Position numbers and translations under genes: made by a program. A stretch of DNA of 22,188 bases from CAZKUN01 sp964555935 (lineage in GTDB: Bacteria; Armatimonadota; Zipacnadia; Zipacnadales; VGFC01). The stretch covers positions 1-22,188 of the forward strand of contig CAZKUN010000155.1 in assembly GCA_964555935.1 (NCBI GenBank), in the 5' to 3' direction. The first letter of the stretch is position 1; each line of letters starts with the position of its first letter. The notes under the pieces were generated by a model. It was not told the DNA's origin. It did not search any database and saw nothing but the letters and a program-made list of their open reading frames with translations. Shown here one piece after another: positions 1-8,022 of the stretch.

Positions 1-2540
1 AGCCACTGCCGATCGGCATCCAACAGCGCGCAGGCCGATTCGGCCAGGCACCCGGGGAATGCTCGGGCCAGAGCGCCTTGCACCGCGTGGCCCGCCATTC
101 GCTCGACAAGGCCGGGGATGGATTCGCGCAGCGAGGTCAACATCCCCTCGATGTCCCACTCATCGTGGTCGACATCCGGGTTGGCGTGGCCTTTGACAAT
201 CGCCTCGGCGACGCGTTCGGTCATCCCGACGATGCTGTCGCGGACATCCTCGCCCATGAGCACTCGGCGACGGTTGTCGTAGACGACCGTCCGCTGCTCG
301 TTCATCACGTTGTCGTACTGAAGCGTGTGCTTGCGAATGCCGAAGTTGCGGATCTCTACCTTGTGCTGCGCGCGCTCCAACGTCTTGGTGATGAGCTTGG
401 TCTCGACGGGCTCTTCCTCCGGCCACGAACCGGTGAGGAACCGCATGCGCTCAGGGGCGAAGATGCGCATCAACTCGTCCTCGAGCGAAACGTAGAAGCG
501 ACTGCTGCCGGGGTCCCCCTGGCGACCGGATCGGCCGCGAAGCTGGTTGTCGATCCGCCGACTCTCGTGGCGCTCGGTGCCCAGCACGTGGAGGCCTCCG
601 AGGGCCTTGACTTCCTCGTACTCAGCCGAGCGGTCCTCGCCCTCTTCCGCGGCGCCGCCGAGGGCGATGTCAACGCCTCGGCCAGCCATGTTGGTGGCGA
701 TCGTCACCATCCCCGCCTTGCCCGCGTCGCGGATAACGTCCGCCTCCTGAGCGTGGAACTTCGCGTTCAGAGGTTGGATGGCTTTCTCTTCGCGGAGCAC
801 GTCAGACAGGCGCCCCGCGACGGCCGAGCGCTCCTCGATGGGGGCGTCCTCGTCTACGAGCTGCCAGACTGTGGTCAGTCGCTCGAGGTTCGTCGCGTGG
901 AGTGGGTCGGGTTCGAGGCCGAGGTTGCGCGCGATTCGCGTGGCCTGGGCCGTCTGGAGCGTTTTGATGGTGCGGGACTTCTCGTCTTCATCGTCCGCGT
1001 CTTCCGTCTCGTAGCGGAATTCCTCGGTGCCGGTCGGCATCTGCGAATCGAGCGGCAACCGCAGCGCCTGCAGCCACTCCTCCCGGTCCTGCTTGCTGAT
1101 GTCCTTGCGGGCGTTGATGTCGTCCTGCAACACGGCCACGAGCGCGAGAAGTTGGACCTTGGACTTCAGCAGGCGGCGGGCGATGAGTTCTGAGACTTCA
1201 ACATTACGCGTCCCGACCAGCACCGGCTGCCCCTGCGTCTTCGCTCGAACGAGGTCCGCGACGATCCCCCGGAACTTGGCCTCCTGCGTCTTGTAGACCA
1301 CGTCCGAGTGGTCCAGACGCTGCACCGGTCGGTTCGGCGGGATGACCATGACCGGCATGTTGTAGATCCGCTGGAACTCGGCTTCCTCCGTCTTCGCCGT
1401 ACCGGTCATCCCCGCGAGCTTCTCGTAGAGCCGGAAGAAGTTCTGGTACGTGATCGTCGCCATCGTCTGCTGCTCTTCGCGGATCCGCACACCCTCTTTG
1501 GCCTCGATGGACTGGTGGATCCCATCGCTGTAGCGCCGGCCCGGCTGGAGATGGCCGGTGAACTCGTCGACGATGACGACCTCGCCGTTCTTGACGATGT
1601 ACTCCTTGTCCCGGTGGAAGAGCGTGTGCGCCTTGAGCGAAGCCTGGATGTGGTGCTGGATCTCGAGGGCGCCTTCCTCCGCGATGTTGGAGACATTCAG
1701 CGCTTGCTCGACCTTGGCCTGTCCGGACTCTGTGAGATGGCACGTGTTGAGCTTCTCATCGACGATGTAGTCGCCGTGCTCGGTGCCATCCTCGTCCTTC
1801 GACCCGGCCTGCAATCGGGCGGTGACAGCGTTGACCGTGCGGTACAGATCGGTCGATTGCTCTCCCGCGCCGCTCAGGATCAATGGCGTCCGCGCCTCGT
1901 CGATGAGGATGCTGTCGACCTCGTCGACGATTGAGTAGTATAGGTCGCCCAACACGAGTTGCTCGCGGTCGAGGGCCATGTTGTCGCGGAGATAGTCGAA
2001 TCCAAGCTCGCTGTTCTGGATGTATGTCACGTCGGCTCGGTGCATCTCGGCCCGGACCCACGGCGGCATGTCGTGCTGAATGAATCCGACCGTCAGTCCG
2101 AGGAACTGGTAGAGCTGACCCATCCACTCGGCCTGCCATTTCACGAGGAAGTCATTAGTGGTAACGAGATGGACGCCGCGGCCTGTGAGCGCGTTCAGGT
2201 AAAGCGGCATCGTCGCAGTGAGCGTCTTCCCCTCACCCGTCTTCATCTCCGCGATACGGCCTTCGTGAAGCGCGATCCCACCGACGAGCTGCACGTCAAA
2301 CGGTCGCTCGCCCAGCACCCTCCGGGCGGCCTCGCGGCCGGTGGCGTAGGCCTCCGGCAGGATGTCGTCGACCGTTTCGCCCTGGGAAAGCCGGCCCTTG
2401 AGAACGCCCGTCATCGCCGAAAGCTGACGGTCCGACAGGCGGCGCATGCGTGGCTCGAGCCCGTTGATTACCTCTACGGTCTTGCGGTAACGGGCGAGTT
2501 CGCGCTCGTTGTAGCTAAACAGCCGGTTGAGGACGCCCAT
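1..2540 (-). CDS. secA: SecA preprotein translocase ATPase (C-terminus cut by window edge)
   Basis: SecA is the cytosolic motor that drives unfolded preproteins through SecYEG. The minus-strand frame runs open from an ATG at 2540 to the window edge (846 codons visible). The start has a GGAGGGG ribosome site a few bases upstream, and the N-terminus begins MGVLNRLFSYNEREL. Seen in order: Walker A (MKTGEGKT, about residue 98), LGFDYLRDNM, Walker B DEVDSILIDEARTP, the preprotein-binding region, TYQNFFRLYEKLAGMTGTA, then the second helicase fold with TIATNMAGRGVDI and QLRGRSGRQGDPGSS, and the scaffold helix with LQYDNVMNEQR. Odd: about 130 extra residues, partly acidic, are inserted at roughly 456-588 between SELIARRLL and PLNAKFH, where most SecAs have only a few residues. 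The extreme C-terminus, including any zinc-binding tail, lies outside the window. Identity is essentially certain. Confidence 0.97.
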   Translation of the reverse strand, partial: MGVLNRLFSYNERELARYRKTVEVINGLEPRMRRLSDRQLSAMTGVLKGRLSQGETVDDILPEAYATGREAARRVLGERPFDVQLVGGIALHEGRIAEMKTGEGKTLTATMPLYLNALTGRGVHLVTTNDFLVKWQAEWMGQLYQFLGLTVGFIQHDMPPWVRAEMHRADVTYIQNSELGFDYLRDNMALDREQLVLGDLYYSIVDEVDSILIDEARTPLILSGAGEQSTDLYRTVNAVTARLQAGSKDEDGTEHGDYIVDEKLNTCHLTESGQAKVEQALNVSNIAEEGALEIQHHIQASLKAHTLFHRDKEYIVKNGEVVIVDEFTGHLQPGRRYSDGIHQSIEAKEGVRIREEQQTMATITYQNFFRLYEKLAGMTGTAKTEEAEFQRIYNMPVMVIPPNRPVQRLDHSDVVYKTQEAKFRGIVADLVRAKTQGQPVLVGTRNVEVSELIARRLLKSKVQLLALVAVLQDDINARKDISKQDREEWLQALRLPLDSQMPTGTEEFRYETEDADDEDEKSRTIKTLQTAQATRIARNLGLEPDPLHATNLERLTTVWQLVDEDAPIEERSAVAGRLSDVLREEKAIQPLNAKFHAQEADVIRDAGKAGMVTIATNMAGRGVDIALGGAAEEGEDRSAEYEEVKALGGLHVLGTERHESRRIDNQLRGRSGRQGDPGSSRFYVSLEDELMRIFAPERMRFLTGSWPEEEPVETKLITKTLERAQHKVEIRNFGIRKHTLQYDNVMNEQRTVVYDNRRRVLMGEDVRDSIVGMTERVAEAIVKGHANPDVDHDEWDIEGMLTSLRESIPGLVERMAGHAVQGALARAFPGCLAESACALLDADRQW

Positions 2541-2618
2541 AAGCCCCTCCACCTGGGATGGTTGTGATGTGGCTGCACGGCGGCCCTTGCGCGGGCGCGC
2601 CATGCGCTGCAACGGAAA

Positions 2619-2665
2619 CGGCGGCAGACATATCTGCCGCCGCCGTGGGTTGAGCCTGGGCTCAA
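2619..2665 (-). terminator. Two adjacent perfect hairpins between the lptD-like gene and secA
   Basis: Reading the minus strand downstream of the lptD-like stop, an inverted repeat TTGAGCC-CA-GGCTCAA (2650-2665) is followed by a 10-bp perfect stem with a 4-base loop (2619-2642), then GTTTCCGTT. The short T-rich tail makes this a plausible intrinsic terminator for the lptD-like transcript. It would mean that secA has its own promoter in 2541-2618, where I see no convincing -35/-10 pair. The structure is seen directly; the role is inferred. Confidence 0.55.
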
Positions 2666-2683
2666 ACGTCACGCCTCGCCATT

Positions 2684-4426
2684 CTAATGGACTGTGGATG
2701 CATACGCAAGTCGCGTGGATGGCGCGGGGCGGCGGTCGAATGGATCGTTGGCGACATCGGGGGCTCGTTCGCGCGTGCTCTCGGATTGCTCGAACTCTGT
2801 CGGGGAGACTTCAGGCTCGGTCACGGATTCGCCCGGCGTGGGCGGTGGCTCGTTCTTCTTGGAGCGCGGCGGCAGCGGCGGGAGGATGGGGCCAAGCGGC
2901 ACCGTCTGCCGAGCGCGCGCGCGCTTGGGTTCGGCGGGGCTACTCCCGAAGCCAAACAGGTTCACGCCAATCCCAATCTGCGACCCCACATCGCGGTAGT
3001 TGAGCGACCAGGTCAGGCAGTGGTGCTGGAACCGCACCTCGGCGGTGTAGTCCTTGAGGTCGGACTCCTTAAGATCTAACCGACCCGTCAGCGCCACCGA
3101 CCAGGGCCCGCCCAGCGGCGTGTCGACCGCGGCGCGCGCCTCGGTTGGGATGTCCACGTCATCGATCTCCAGCGGCGTCGTCCCGCCGATGAACGTGTGA
3201 ATGACCTCCAGGCGCCCGCGGGCATCGCCCCACAGCGGCGCGCTGATCCCCGCACGGACATCAGCGGTCCGGTACGAGTCGCCCGTCGTGTAGAGCGAGC
3301 CACGCACCCCCGCGCCGCACCAAAGACCGACCGAGTCCTCCGGCTCGTAGTGCAGCCAGTCCCAGTCGACGCGCCCCGTAACGGCCGCGGCGTGGCGCCT
3401 CACGTGGGTCCGGACGTTCTGGTCGCGGTAGTCACCGGCCGTCAGGCGCGTGGTGATTTGCGTTCTGCCGCGCTCACTGACGTACTCGGCGCCGACTTCA
3501 GGCAGCGCGTTGAAGACGAGTCGATCGTTGATATCGTCCTGCATCGTCTCTTGCCGCGCGAGCGCCGTCCACGCCCTCATCGGGCCGTCACGATACTCCG
3601 CCTGCAGCGAGCCCACCAGCGCGTGGCGTTGCGTGAGTTTCCCATCGAACCGGACGCGTGCCGTTGACGTTGGCCCCGTGAACATGTGGTCATATGGGAC
3701 GAAGAATCCGTCACGCGACGAGTAGGCCGGGAGTATGATGCTCGTCTTCACGGTCCCGTCCTCAAACCGCCCGCTGACCTTGTGGATCAGCGGGATGTTC
3801 GTCCCGTACAGACTCGCGGTTCCGCCGTAGAGGGTGACGCGGTCTTTGTCTGGCTGCATCCGGAGTCGGCGGAGCTTGAACGCGAAGTGCGGGTGTTCCC
3901 GGTCGCAAGTCGTCAGCCGCGTTCGATACAGGCTCGTATCGCCGCCGACGGCCTCTATGCTCTTGCTGCGCGCGTAAATCGTCAGGTCCTGGTCGCCGGT
4001 TGGCTGGGTGATGATCGAACGGGCATCCGTCGCCCGGAAGTCCTGGCGCTGATAGTTGTAGTGGAGGTCATGCCCAACCACCTCGGCGGCTGGCGTGCGG
4101 AAGGTGGTCGCGCCCGGAGCCGCGACTTCGCCCTTGCCCAGCGAGATCGTGAGTCGCTCGGTGTCCATCGTGAATCCAGGATACGAGCCGGGCATGTTGG
4201 AGATCTTCAGGTGAACGCTGCCCGACAGCTCGGTTGTCCCGTTCTGGTCCATGAGGTCGCCGTCGATCTGATCGGCCCGGAGGGAGATCTCGATCGGCGG
4301 GGTGTCGTCCTGAGCGTCCGATGCGGCGCGAGAGCCGGCCGCACACGCGCCAAGCAGCGCGAGCCCCCATGCCTTGCGCCGGCGCGCGCCAGGCTGGCGA
4401 AGCCACGATCGGATCCAGTGGGTCAT
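2684..4426 (-). CDS. LptD/OstA-like outer-membrane LPS-assembly protein
   Basis: LptD forms the outer-membrane beta-barrel that receives LPS from the LptA/OstA bridge. The start chosen here (ATG 4426) gives 580 residues beginning MTHWIRSWLRQPG, with a basic N-region and a hydrophobic stretch (AWGLALLGACAAG) that looks like a signal sequence. A longer frame reaches 4570 but would read through the REP-like palindrome at 4535-4569; another ATG lies at 4444. None of these starts has a clear Shine-Dalgarno. Residues about 45-160 match an OstA/LptA-type domain (LRADQIDG, LSGSVHLKI). They are followed by an LptD hallmark region, LTTCDREHPHFAFKLRRLRM, and by beta-strand-rich sequence. The C-terminus is a Pro/Glu-rich tail of about 80 residues, unusual for LptD, whose barrel normally ends the protein. 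It lies downstream of dprA and upstream of secA on the same strand. The protein is shorter than typical LptD (about 750-800), so lptD itself is likely but not proven. Confidence 0.75.
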   Translation of the reverse strand: MTHWIRSWLRQPGARRRKAWGLALLGACAAGSRAASDAQDDTPPIEISLRADQIDGDLMDQNGTTELSGSVHLKISNMPGSYPGFTMDTERLTISLGKGEVAAPGATTFRTPAAEVVGHDLHYNYQRQDFRATDARSIITQPTGDQDLTIYARSKSIEAVGGDTSLYRTRLTTCDREHPHFAFKLRRLRMQPDKDRVTLYGGTASLYGTNIPLIHKVSGRFEDGTVKTSIILPAYSSRDGFFVPYDHMFTGPTSTARVRFDGKLTQRHALVGSLQAEYRDGPMRAWTALARQETMQDDINDRLVFNALPEVGAEYVSERGRTQITTRLTAGDYRDQNVRTHVRRHAAAVTGRVDWDWLHYEPEDSVGLWCGAGVRGSLYTTGDSYRTADVRAGISAPLWGDARGRLEVIHTFIGGTTPLEIDDVDIPTEARAAVDTPLGGPWSVALTGRLDLKESDLKDYTAEVRFQHHCLTWSLNYRDVGSQIGIGVNLFGFGSSPAEPKRARARQTVPLGPILPPLPPRSKKNEPPPTPGESVTEPEVSPTEFEQSESTRERAPDVANDPFDRRPAPSTRLAYASTVH

Positions 4427-4534
4427 TGTGGTGTAGTAGTGCATACGTTGGTGGGCCGAGTCCGGTGCCGTGCCTGGGCCGGGACTGGCCCAGTATCGGC
4501 AGTATATCACACATGCTACGCAGCGGCCATCTCC

Positions 4535-4569
4535 GTGGCGCAGGCATTCTTGCCTGCGGCCGTCCGTCA
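4535..4569. repeat. REP-like palindromic repeat, copy 1
   Basis: The core GCAGGCA-TTCT-TGCCTGC is a 7-bp inverted repeat with a 4-base loop (4540-4557). With its flanks (GTGGC before, GGCCGTCCG after) it matches a second copy at 7770-7804 at nearly every position. Both copies sit in intergenic DNA, upstream of the lptD-like gene and upstream of recQ respectively. This suggests a dispersed extragenic palindrome rather than a gene-specific site. Confidence 0.7.
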
Positions 4570-4580
4570 TCGCTTGCTCT

Positions 4581-5525
4581 CTAGAACAGCGAAAGCTGGC
4601 TGTCCGGCTGATCTGGGTCGAGCGTCTCCGGCGCCCCGGGCATGTGATCGCGCATCAACCTGACCGCCTCGGCGACATCCTCCGGGCCGCTGATCGGCAC
4701 GGCGTCGCGGCGGATCAGCTTCCGTGTCCCGGCGTTCGTCTCTTGCGCCGTCTCCCAGTCAACCGCGAACAGCAACCGGTCTTGCTTCCTCGCATCGGCG
4801 GCGGTCTGCATCGTGCCGCCTCGTTCTTTCGATTCGACCACGATCACAGCATTAGACAGCGCGCTCTGCAGCCTGTTCCGCGCCATGAGAGTTCTCACAT
4901 TGGGGCGCGCGCCTGGAGACAGCTCGCTGATGACCGCTCCCTGCTGCGCAATTGCGCGGGCCATCGACTCGTTCTCGCGCGGGTGGATGACTTGGATGCC
5001 CGAGCCGAGCACCGCGATCGTCCGCCCTCCGGCCGACAGCGCCCCGTGGTGGGCGGCGGTGTCTATGCCTCGCGCGAGCCCGCTGACGACGGTAATGCCG
5101 TGGCCCGCGAATTCGGCCGCGAGGGCACCGGCCATCTCCGCACCCTCGACGGTCGGCGTCCGCGTGCCGACGATGGCGACGCCGGGCTCGTCTTCCGCGC
5201 TCCAGTCCCCGGCCATCGACAGAACCGGCGGCGCGGTCGGGAGCGCCGCGAGCGGCGGAGGGTAATCCTCGTCGAACGAGCACAGCACTCGCACCCACTC
5301 ATCCTCGAGGGCCTCGACCTGCTCGGCGATGGCATCTAGCTGCTCGGGGATCTCGCGGATCGCGGCGACATGCTTATCAGTCAGACGGGCCTTGCAGTCG
5401 AACAGTTCCTCATCGCTCGCCTCGCGGATGTCCTCCGGCGAGCCGAACGTGCTGATCAGTTTATGGAATCCGGCAGGCCCAAGCAGCGCGTGCCACGCGA
5501 GGGCAATCCACTCAAGTCGATTCAT
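4581..5525 (-). CDS. dprA: DprA/Smf DNA-processing protein
   Basis: DprA binds incoming single-stranded DNA and loads RecA during natural transformation. The frame gives 314 residues from ATG 5525; an adjacent GTG at 5528 is also in frame. An AGAGGAGG ribosome site lies 4 bases before the ATG, which favours that start. The Rossmann-like DprA core is clear: AIVGTRTPTVEG (about 118-128), VVSGLARGIDTAAHHGAL (147-163), VLGSGIQVIHPREN (173-185), SELSPGARPN (200-209) and RNRLQSALSNAVIVVES. The distal part, GGTMQTAADARKQDRLLFAV, keeps the usual order but is diverged from the common SGSLxTA...GRxVFAVPG. An N-terminal helical region precedes the core, and the tail is short with no obvious winged-helix domain. 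The gene lies between recQ and the lptD-like gene, 73 bases from the recQ stop, so co-transcription with recQ is likely. Confidence 0.93.
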   Translation of the reverse strand: MNRLEWIALAWHALLGPAGFHKLISTFGSPEDIREASDEELFDCKARLTDKHVAAIREIPEQLDAIAEQVEALEDEWVRVLCSFDEDYPPPLAALPTAPPVLSMAGDWSAEDEPGVAIVGTRTPTVEGAEMAGALAAEFAGHGITVVSGLARGIDTAAHHGALSAGGRTIAVLGSGIQVIHPRENESMARAIAQQGAVISELSPGARPNVRTLMARNRLQSALSNAVIVVESKERGGTMQTAADARKQDRLLFAVDWETAQETNAGTRKLIRRDAVPISGPEDVAEAVRLMRDHMPGAPETLDPDQPDSQLSLF

Positions 5526-5598
5526 CACGCCTCCTCTACTTGCTCCCAGTGCCGCCTAACTGGACCGCCGGGTTTCACCCGGCATCGTCGTCGCCGTC

Positions 5599-7695
5599 TC
5601 ACGCCCACTGCTTCCCCGTCGTCGCGACCGCCAGGAGAACCACGTTCGCGGCGCCGGCCTTCATCAGCGCCTTCGCCGCCGCGGCCATCGTCTCACCCGA
5701 ATCGACGAAGTCATCGAGCACGATGACATTGCGACCCGCCACTCTTGCCGGGTCAGTCACCGTCATCGCGTCCTGCGCGTTGGCCCGTCGTCCGCCGGAC
5801 GACCGCAGGTCCTTCTGCGACTTCGCTTCGCCTAGTTTCACCAAGACGCCGTCTAGAACCTCCGGGCCTCCAATTCGGGCCAACCAGCGGGCGAGTTGCG
5901 GAGCCGGATCGAAGTCCCGTCCCTCGATGCTGCCCGGCACGGGCGCCACGGCGTCGAAGGCCCGCAGCGATGGTCGCGATCGAATCATCGCCAGGAGTTT
6001 GTGCGCCAGAAGCCGGCCGCGTTCGTCACGCTGACCGTACTTGAACTTGTTGAGGTGTTCGCCCAGTTCCGTCTTCGCCGTGCCCGTCGTCTCCCAGTAG
6101 CTGGTGAGGGCCCACCCGGTGAACCCGCCGATGTTCAGCTTCGCCGCCTGGTGACGCCGCACGAATTGGGCGCCGAGACCCTTGGGGTTTGGTTCTTCCT
6201 CAAATGCAGTGGCCTCCCCCTCGCACGCATCGCAGCATCGCTCCGGCGGCGCAGCCGTCTCGCCGAAGTGGGCCAGCAAGGCTTGTCTGCGGCAGCTCGT
6301 CAACCTCGCGTATGAGCGGACATCGGCGATCTTGGCCCGTTTCGTGGCCTGTAGTCGCTCTACGTGAGCAATGTACGCGTCCAGCGCGTGGTCGGTCAGC
6401 TCGTGCGCTCCGCGCGATACCTCAAACCGGCCGCCTCCCATGCCCGTCGGCGTCAGGCATCCGAGACTGACCAACTGATCCACCGCCTGTCCGACGACGG
6501 CTTCTCGCTCATTCACCGCCTCGGCGATGGTAGATAGTTCCGCCCACCCATCGGCGGGCAGCGCGTCGTGGACCGCTCGGACCACCTGGGCTGATGGGTT
6601 GCCCCGTTCGATGAAGTAGTCGTGAAGCGAGCCGTCCTTCTCGCTGAATATGAGAGTGCACTGCGCCCTCTGCCCATCGCGTCCGGCGCGCCCGACCGCC
6701 TGGTAGTATGCCTCCAAGCTGCCGGGGAAGCAGTAGTGGATGACCGCGCGGATATCGGCCTTGTCGATCCCCAGCCCGAAAGCGCTCGTGGCGGCGACGA
6801 GTTGAGTCTCTCCGCCGAAGAACGCGTCCTGGACGCGGGTCCGCGTATCCCGGTCGAGCCCCGCGTGATAGTACTCGGCGCGCAGGTTCAGCATCTCGCG
6901 GGCGAAAGAAGCCACCATCTCGCTCGTTCGACGCGCGCCGCAGTAGACAATGGCCGGCGTTCCCGCTCGGTTGAGCACTTCCGCAAGTATATCGAGCTTC
7001 GAGGCGTCCTCCTCGGCGTGACGCACCTCGTACATCAGCTCCGTCCGGTCGGACCCCAGCGTGATCCGCACGGGGTCGCTCACGCCTAGCTGGGTGGCGA
7101 TGTCGTTTCGCGTCTCCGGAGTGGCGGTTGCGGTGAACGCGGCGACCGTCGGCCGACCGAGTTCCTCCAGCAGCCCGCCGATCAACCGGTAGTCGGGCCG
7201 GAAATCGTGGCCCCATGACGAGATGCAGTGCGCCTCGTCCACCGCGACGAGCCAGACATGCGATTCGCGGAGCAGGTCTCGGACCTGCTGCGTGCGGAGG
7301 CGTTCGGGGGAGACGTAGACGATGCTGACGGAGTGTGATTCGATGCGCTGGAGGTTCTCTCTGAGCGCGCGGGGGCGGAGGTCGCTGCTCAACCGCACGG
7401 CATGCACGCCCCGGCCTTGGAGCCGGTCGCACTGGTCCTTCATGAGCGCGATCAGGGGGGATATGACGACAACCAGCCCGGGCCTGGCGCAGGCGGGGAG
7501 CTGGTAGCAGATCGACTTGCCCGAGCCCGTCGGCATGACGGCGAGCACGTCACGCCCGGCCATGATGGCCTGGATGACATCCTCCTGGCCTGGGCGGAAC
7601 TCATCGAAGTCGAAGAATCGCTTCAGCGACCGGAGCATGTGACCCCGGCCGGGCCAGTCGCCTCCACTGCCACCTTGGACGCTTTCGTCCACCAT
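5599..7695 (-). CDS. recQ: RecQ-family DNA helicase with C-terminal phosphoribosyltransferase-like domain
   Basis: RecQ is a 3'-5' DNA helicase acting in recombination and repair. The 698-residue frame shows helicase motif 0 (FRPGQEDVI, about 33-41), Walker A MPTGSGKS (54-61), motif Ia SPLIALMKDQ, DEAH (153-156), FTATAT, motif V (LVAATSAFGLGIDKADIR) and motif VI (YYQAVGRAGRDG). A RecQ-Ct zinc cluster follows (SCRRQALLAHFGE...CCDAC). There is no recognisable HRDC domain. Instead, about 190 residues continue and end with VIVLDDFVDSGETM (657-670) and NVVLLAVATTGK, a type I PRPP-binding loop as in ComF/purine PRTases. The ATG at 7695 has no Shine-Dalgarno; an ATG at 7638 (MLRSLKRFFDF), preceded by a GGGG, may be the true start since conserved sequence begins there. 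It is probably the first gene of a leftward unit with dprA. The helicase call is firm; the function of the PRTase domain is unknown. Confidence 0.93.
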   Translation of the reverse strand: MVDESVQGGSGGDWPGRGHMLRSLKRFFDFDEFRPGQEDVIQAIMAGRDVLAVMPTGSGKSICYQLPACARPGLVVVISPLIALMKDQCDRLQGRGVHAVRLSSDLRPRALRENLQRIESHSVSIVYVSPERLRTQQVRDLLRESHVWLVAVDEAHCISSWGHDFRPDYRLIGGLLEELGRPTVAAFTATATPETRNDIATQLGVSDPVRITLGSDRTELMYEVRHAEEDASKLDILAEVLNRAGTPAIVYCGARRTSEMVASFAREMLNLRAEYYHAGLDRDTRTRVQDAFFGGETQLVAATSAFGLGIDKADIRAVIHYCFPGSLEAYYQAVGRAGRDGQRAQCTLIFSEKDGSLHDYFIERGNPSAQVVRAVHDALPADGWAELSTIAEAVNEREAVVGQAVDQLVSLGCLTPTGMGGGRFEVSRGAHELTDHALDAYIAHVERLQATKRAKIADVRSYARLTSCRRQALLAHFGETAAPPERCCDACEGEATAFEEEPNPKGLGAQFVRRHQAAKLNIGGFTGWALTSYWETTGTAKTELGEHLNKFKYGQRDERGRLLAHKLLAMIRSRPSLRAFDAVAPVPGSIEGRDFDPAPQLARWLARIGGPEVLDGVLVKLGEAKSQKDLRSSGGRRANAQDAMTVTDPARVAGRNVIVLDDFVDSGETMAAAAKALMKAGAANVVLLAVATTGKQWA

Positions 7696-7769
7696 TGCGC
7701 TGGCATCATGCCACAGATTCGCCGCCTCGTAAACCCGCCATCACCGCGCCCGCCTCTCTCGCCCGTCTC

Positions 7770-7804
7770 GTGGCGCAGGCATTCCTGCCTGCGTCCGTCC
7801 GCCG
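7770..7804. repeat. REP-like palindromic repeat, copy 2
   Basis: GCAGGCA-TTCC-TGCCTGC (7775-7792), embedded in GTGGC...GTCCGTCCG, is nearly identical to the copy at 4535-4569. Only one loop base and one base just after the palindrome differ across about 33 positions. Confidence 0.7.
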
Positions 7805-7924
7805 CATCCCCGACGTCGTTGGCCGCGGCGGCAATCGCCTTGGGATAGTGCGGGTCGATGGCCGTGTCATAATCCCATGTAATAATCGAACATAATGGTA
7901 TTTGAACTTCTTTGAGGTTTTTTC

Positions 7925-7955
7925 TTGACGGACACCCCCCTCACTGTTGTACAAT
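7925..7955 (+). promoter_or_regulatory. Sigma70-like promoter for the Cys-rich protein operon
   Basis: TTGACG (7925-7930) and TACAAT (7950-7955) are close to -35/-10 consensus, with a 19-base spacer that is slightly long. They lie in the most AT-rich part of the window, about 68 bases before the ATG at 8023. The murC promoter candidate has the same TGTACAAT -10 block. Seen in sequence; activity is inferred. Confidence 0.5.
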
Positions 7956-8022
7956 CGTATTTGATGGATCAGCAGAGCTTCTTTAGGAACTCACACATCC
8001 GAAGAATGAGGAGGGTGTCACG

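Larger units (their letters stand above)
7696..8022. other. Divergent intergenic region between recQ and the Cys-rich protein gene
   Basis: This 327-base stretch holds the second REP-like palindrome (7770-7804) in its GC-rich half. An AT-rich half (about 7865-7985), clearly lower in GC than anything else in the window, contains the rightward promoter. A minus-strand frame at 7706-7954 runs through the palindrome and has no recognisable product; I do not call it. A leftward promoter for recQ must lie here, but I could not pick one out. Confidence 0.6.

Noticed and set aside
78..1934. Long plus-strand open frames opposite secA (78-1193 and 1308-1934)
   Set aside because: They are antisense to clear SecA motifs, have no recognisable domains and arise from high-GC codon structure.
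4475..4511. Leftward promoter for the lptD-like gene (TATACT-like -10 near 4500)
   Set aside because: No acceptable -35 at the right spacing, and dprA upstream could provide read-through.
4427..4570. 48-residue N-terminal extension of the LptD-like protein
   Set aside because: It would translate the REP-like palindrome and precede an otherwise good signal sequence.
7706..7954. 82-codon minus-strand frame upstream of recQ
   Set aside because: It runs through the REP-like repeat and the AT-rich promoter region and shows no family resemblance or ribosome site.
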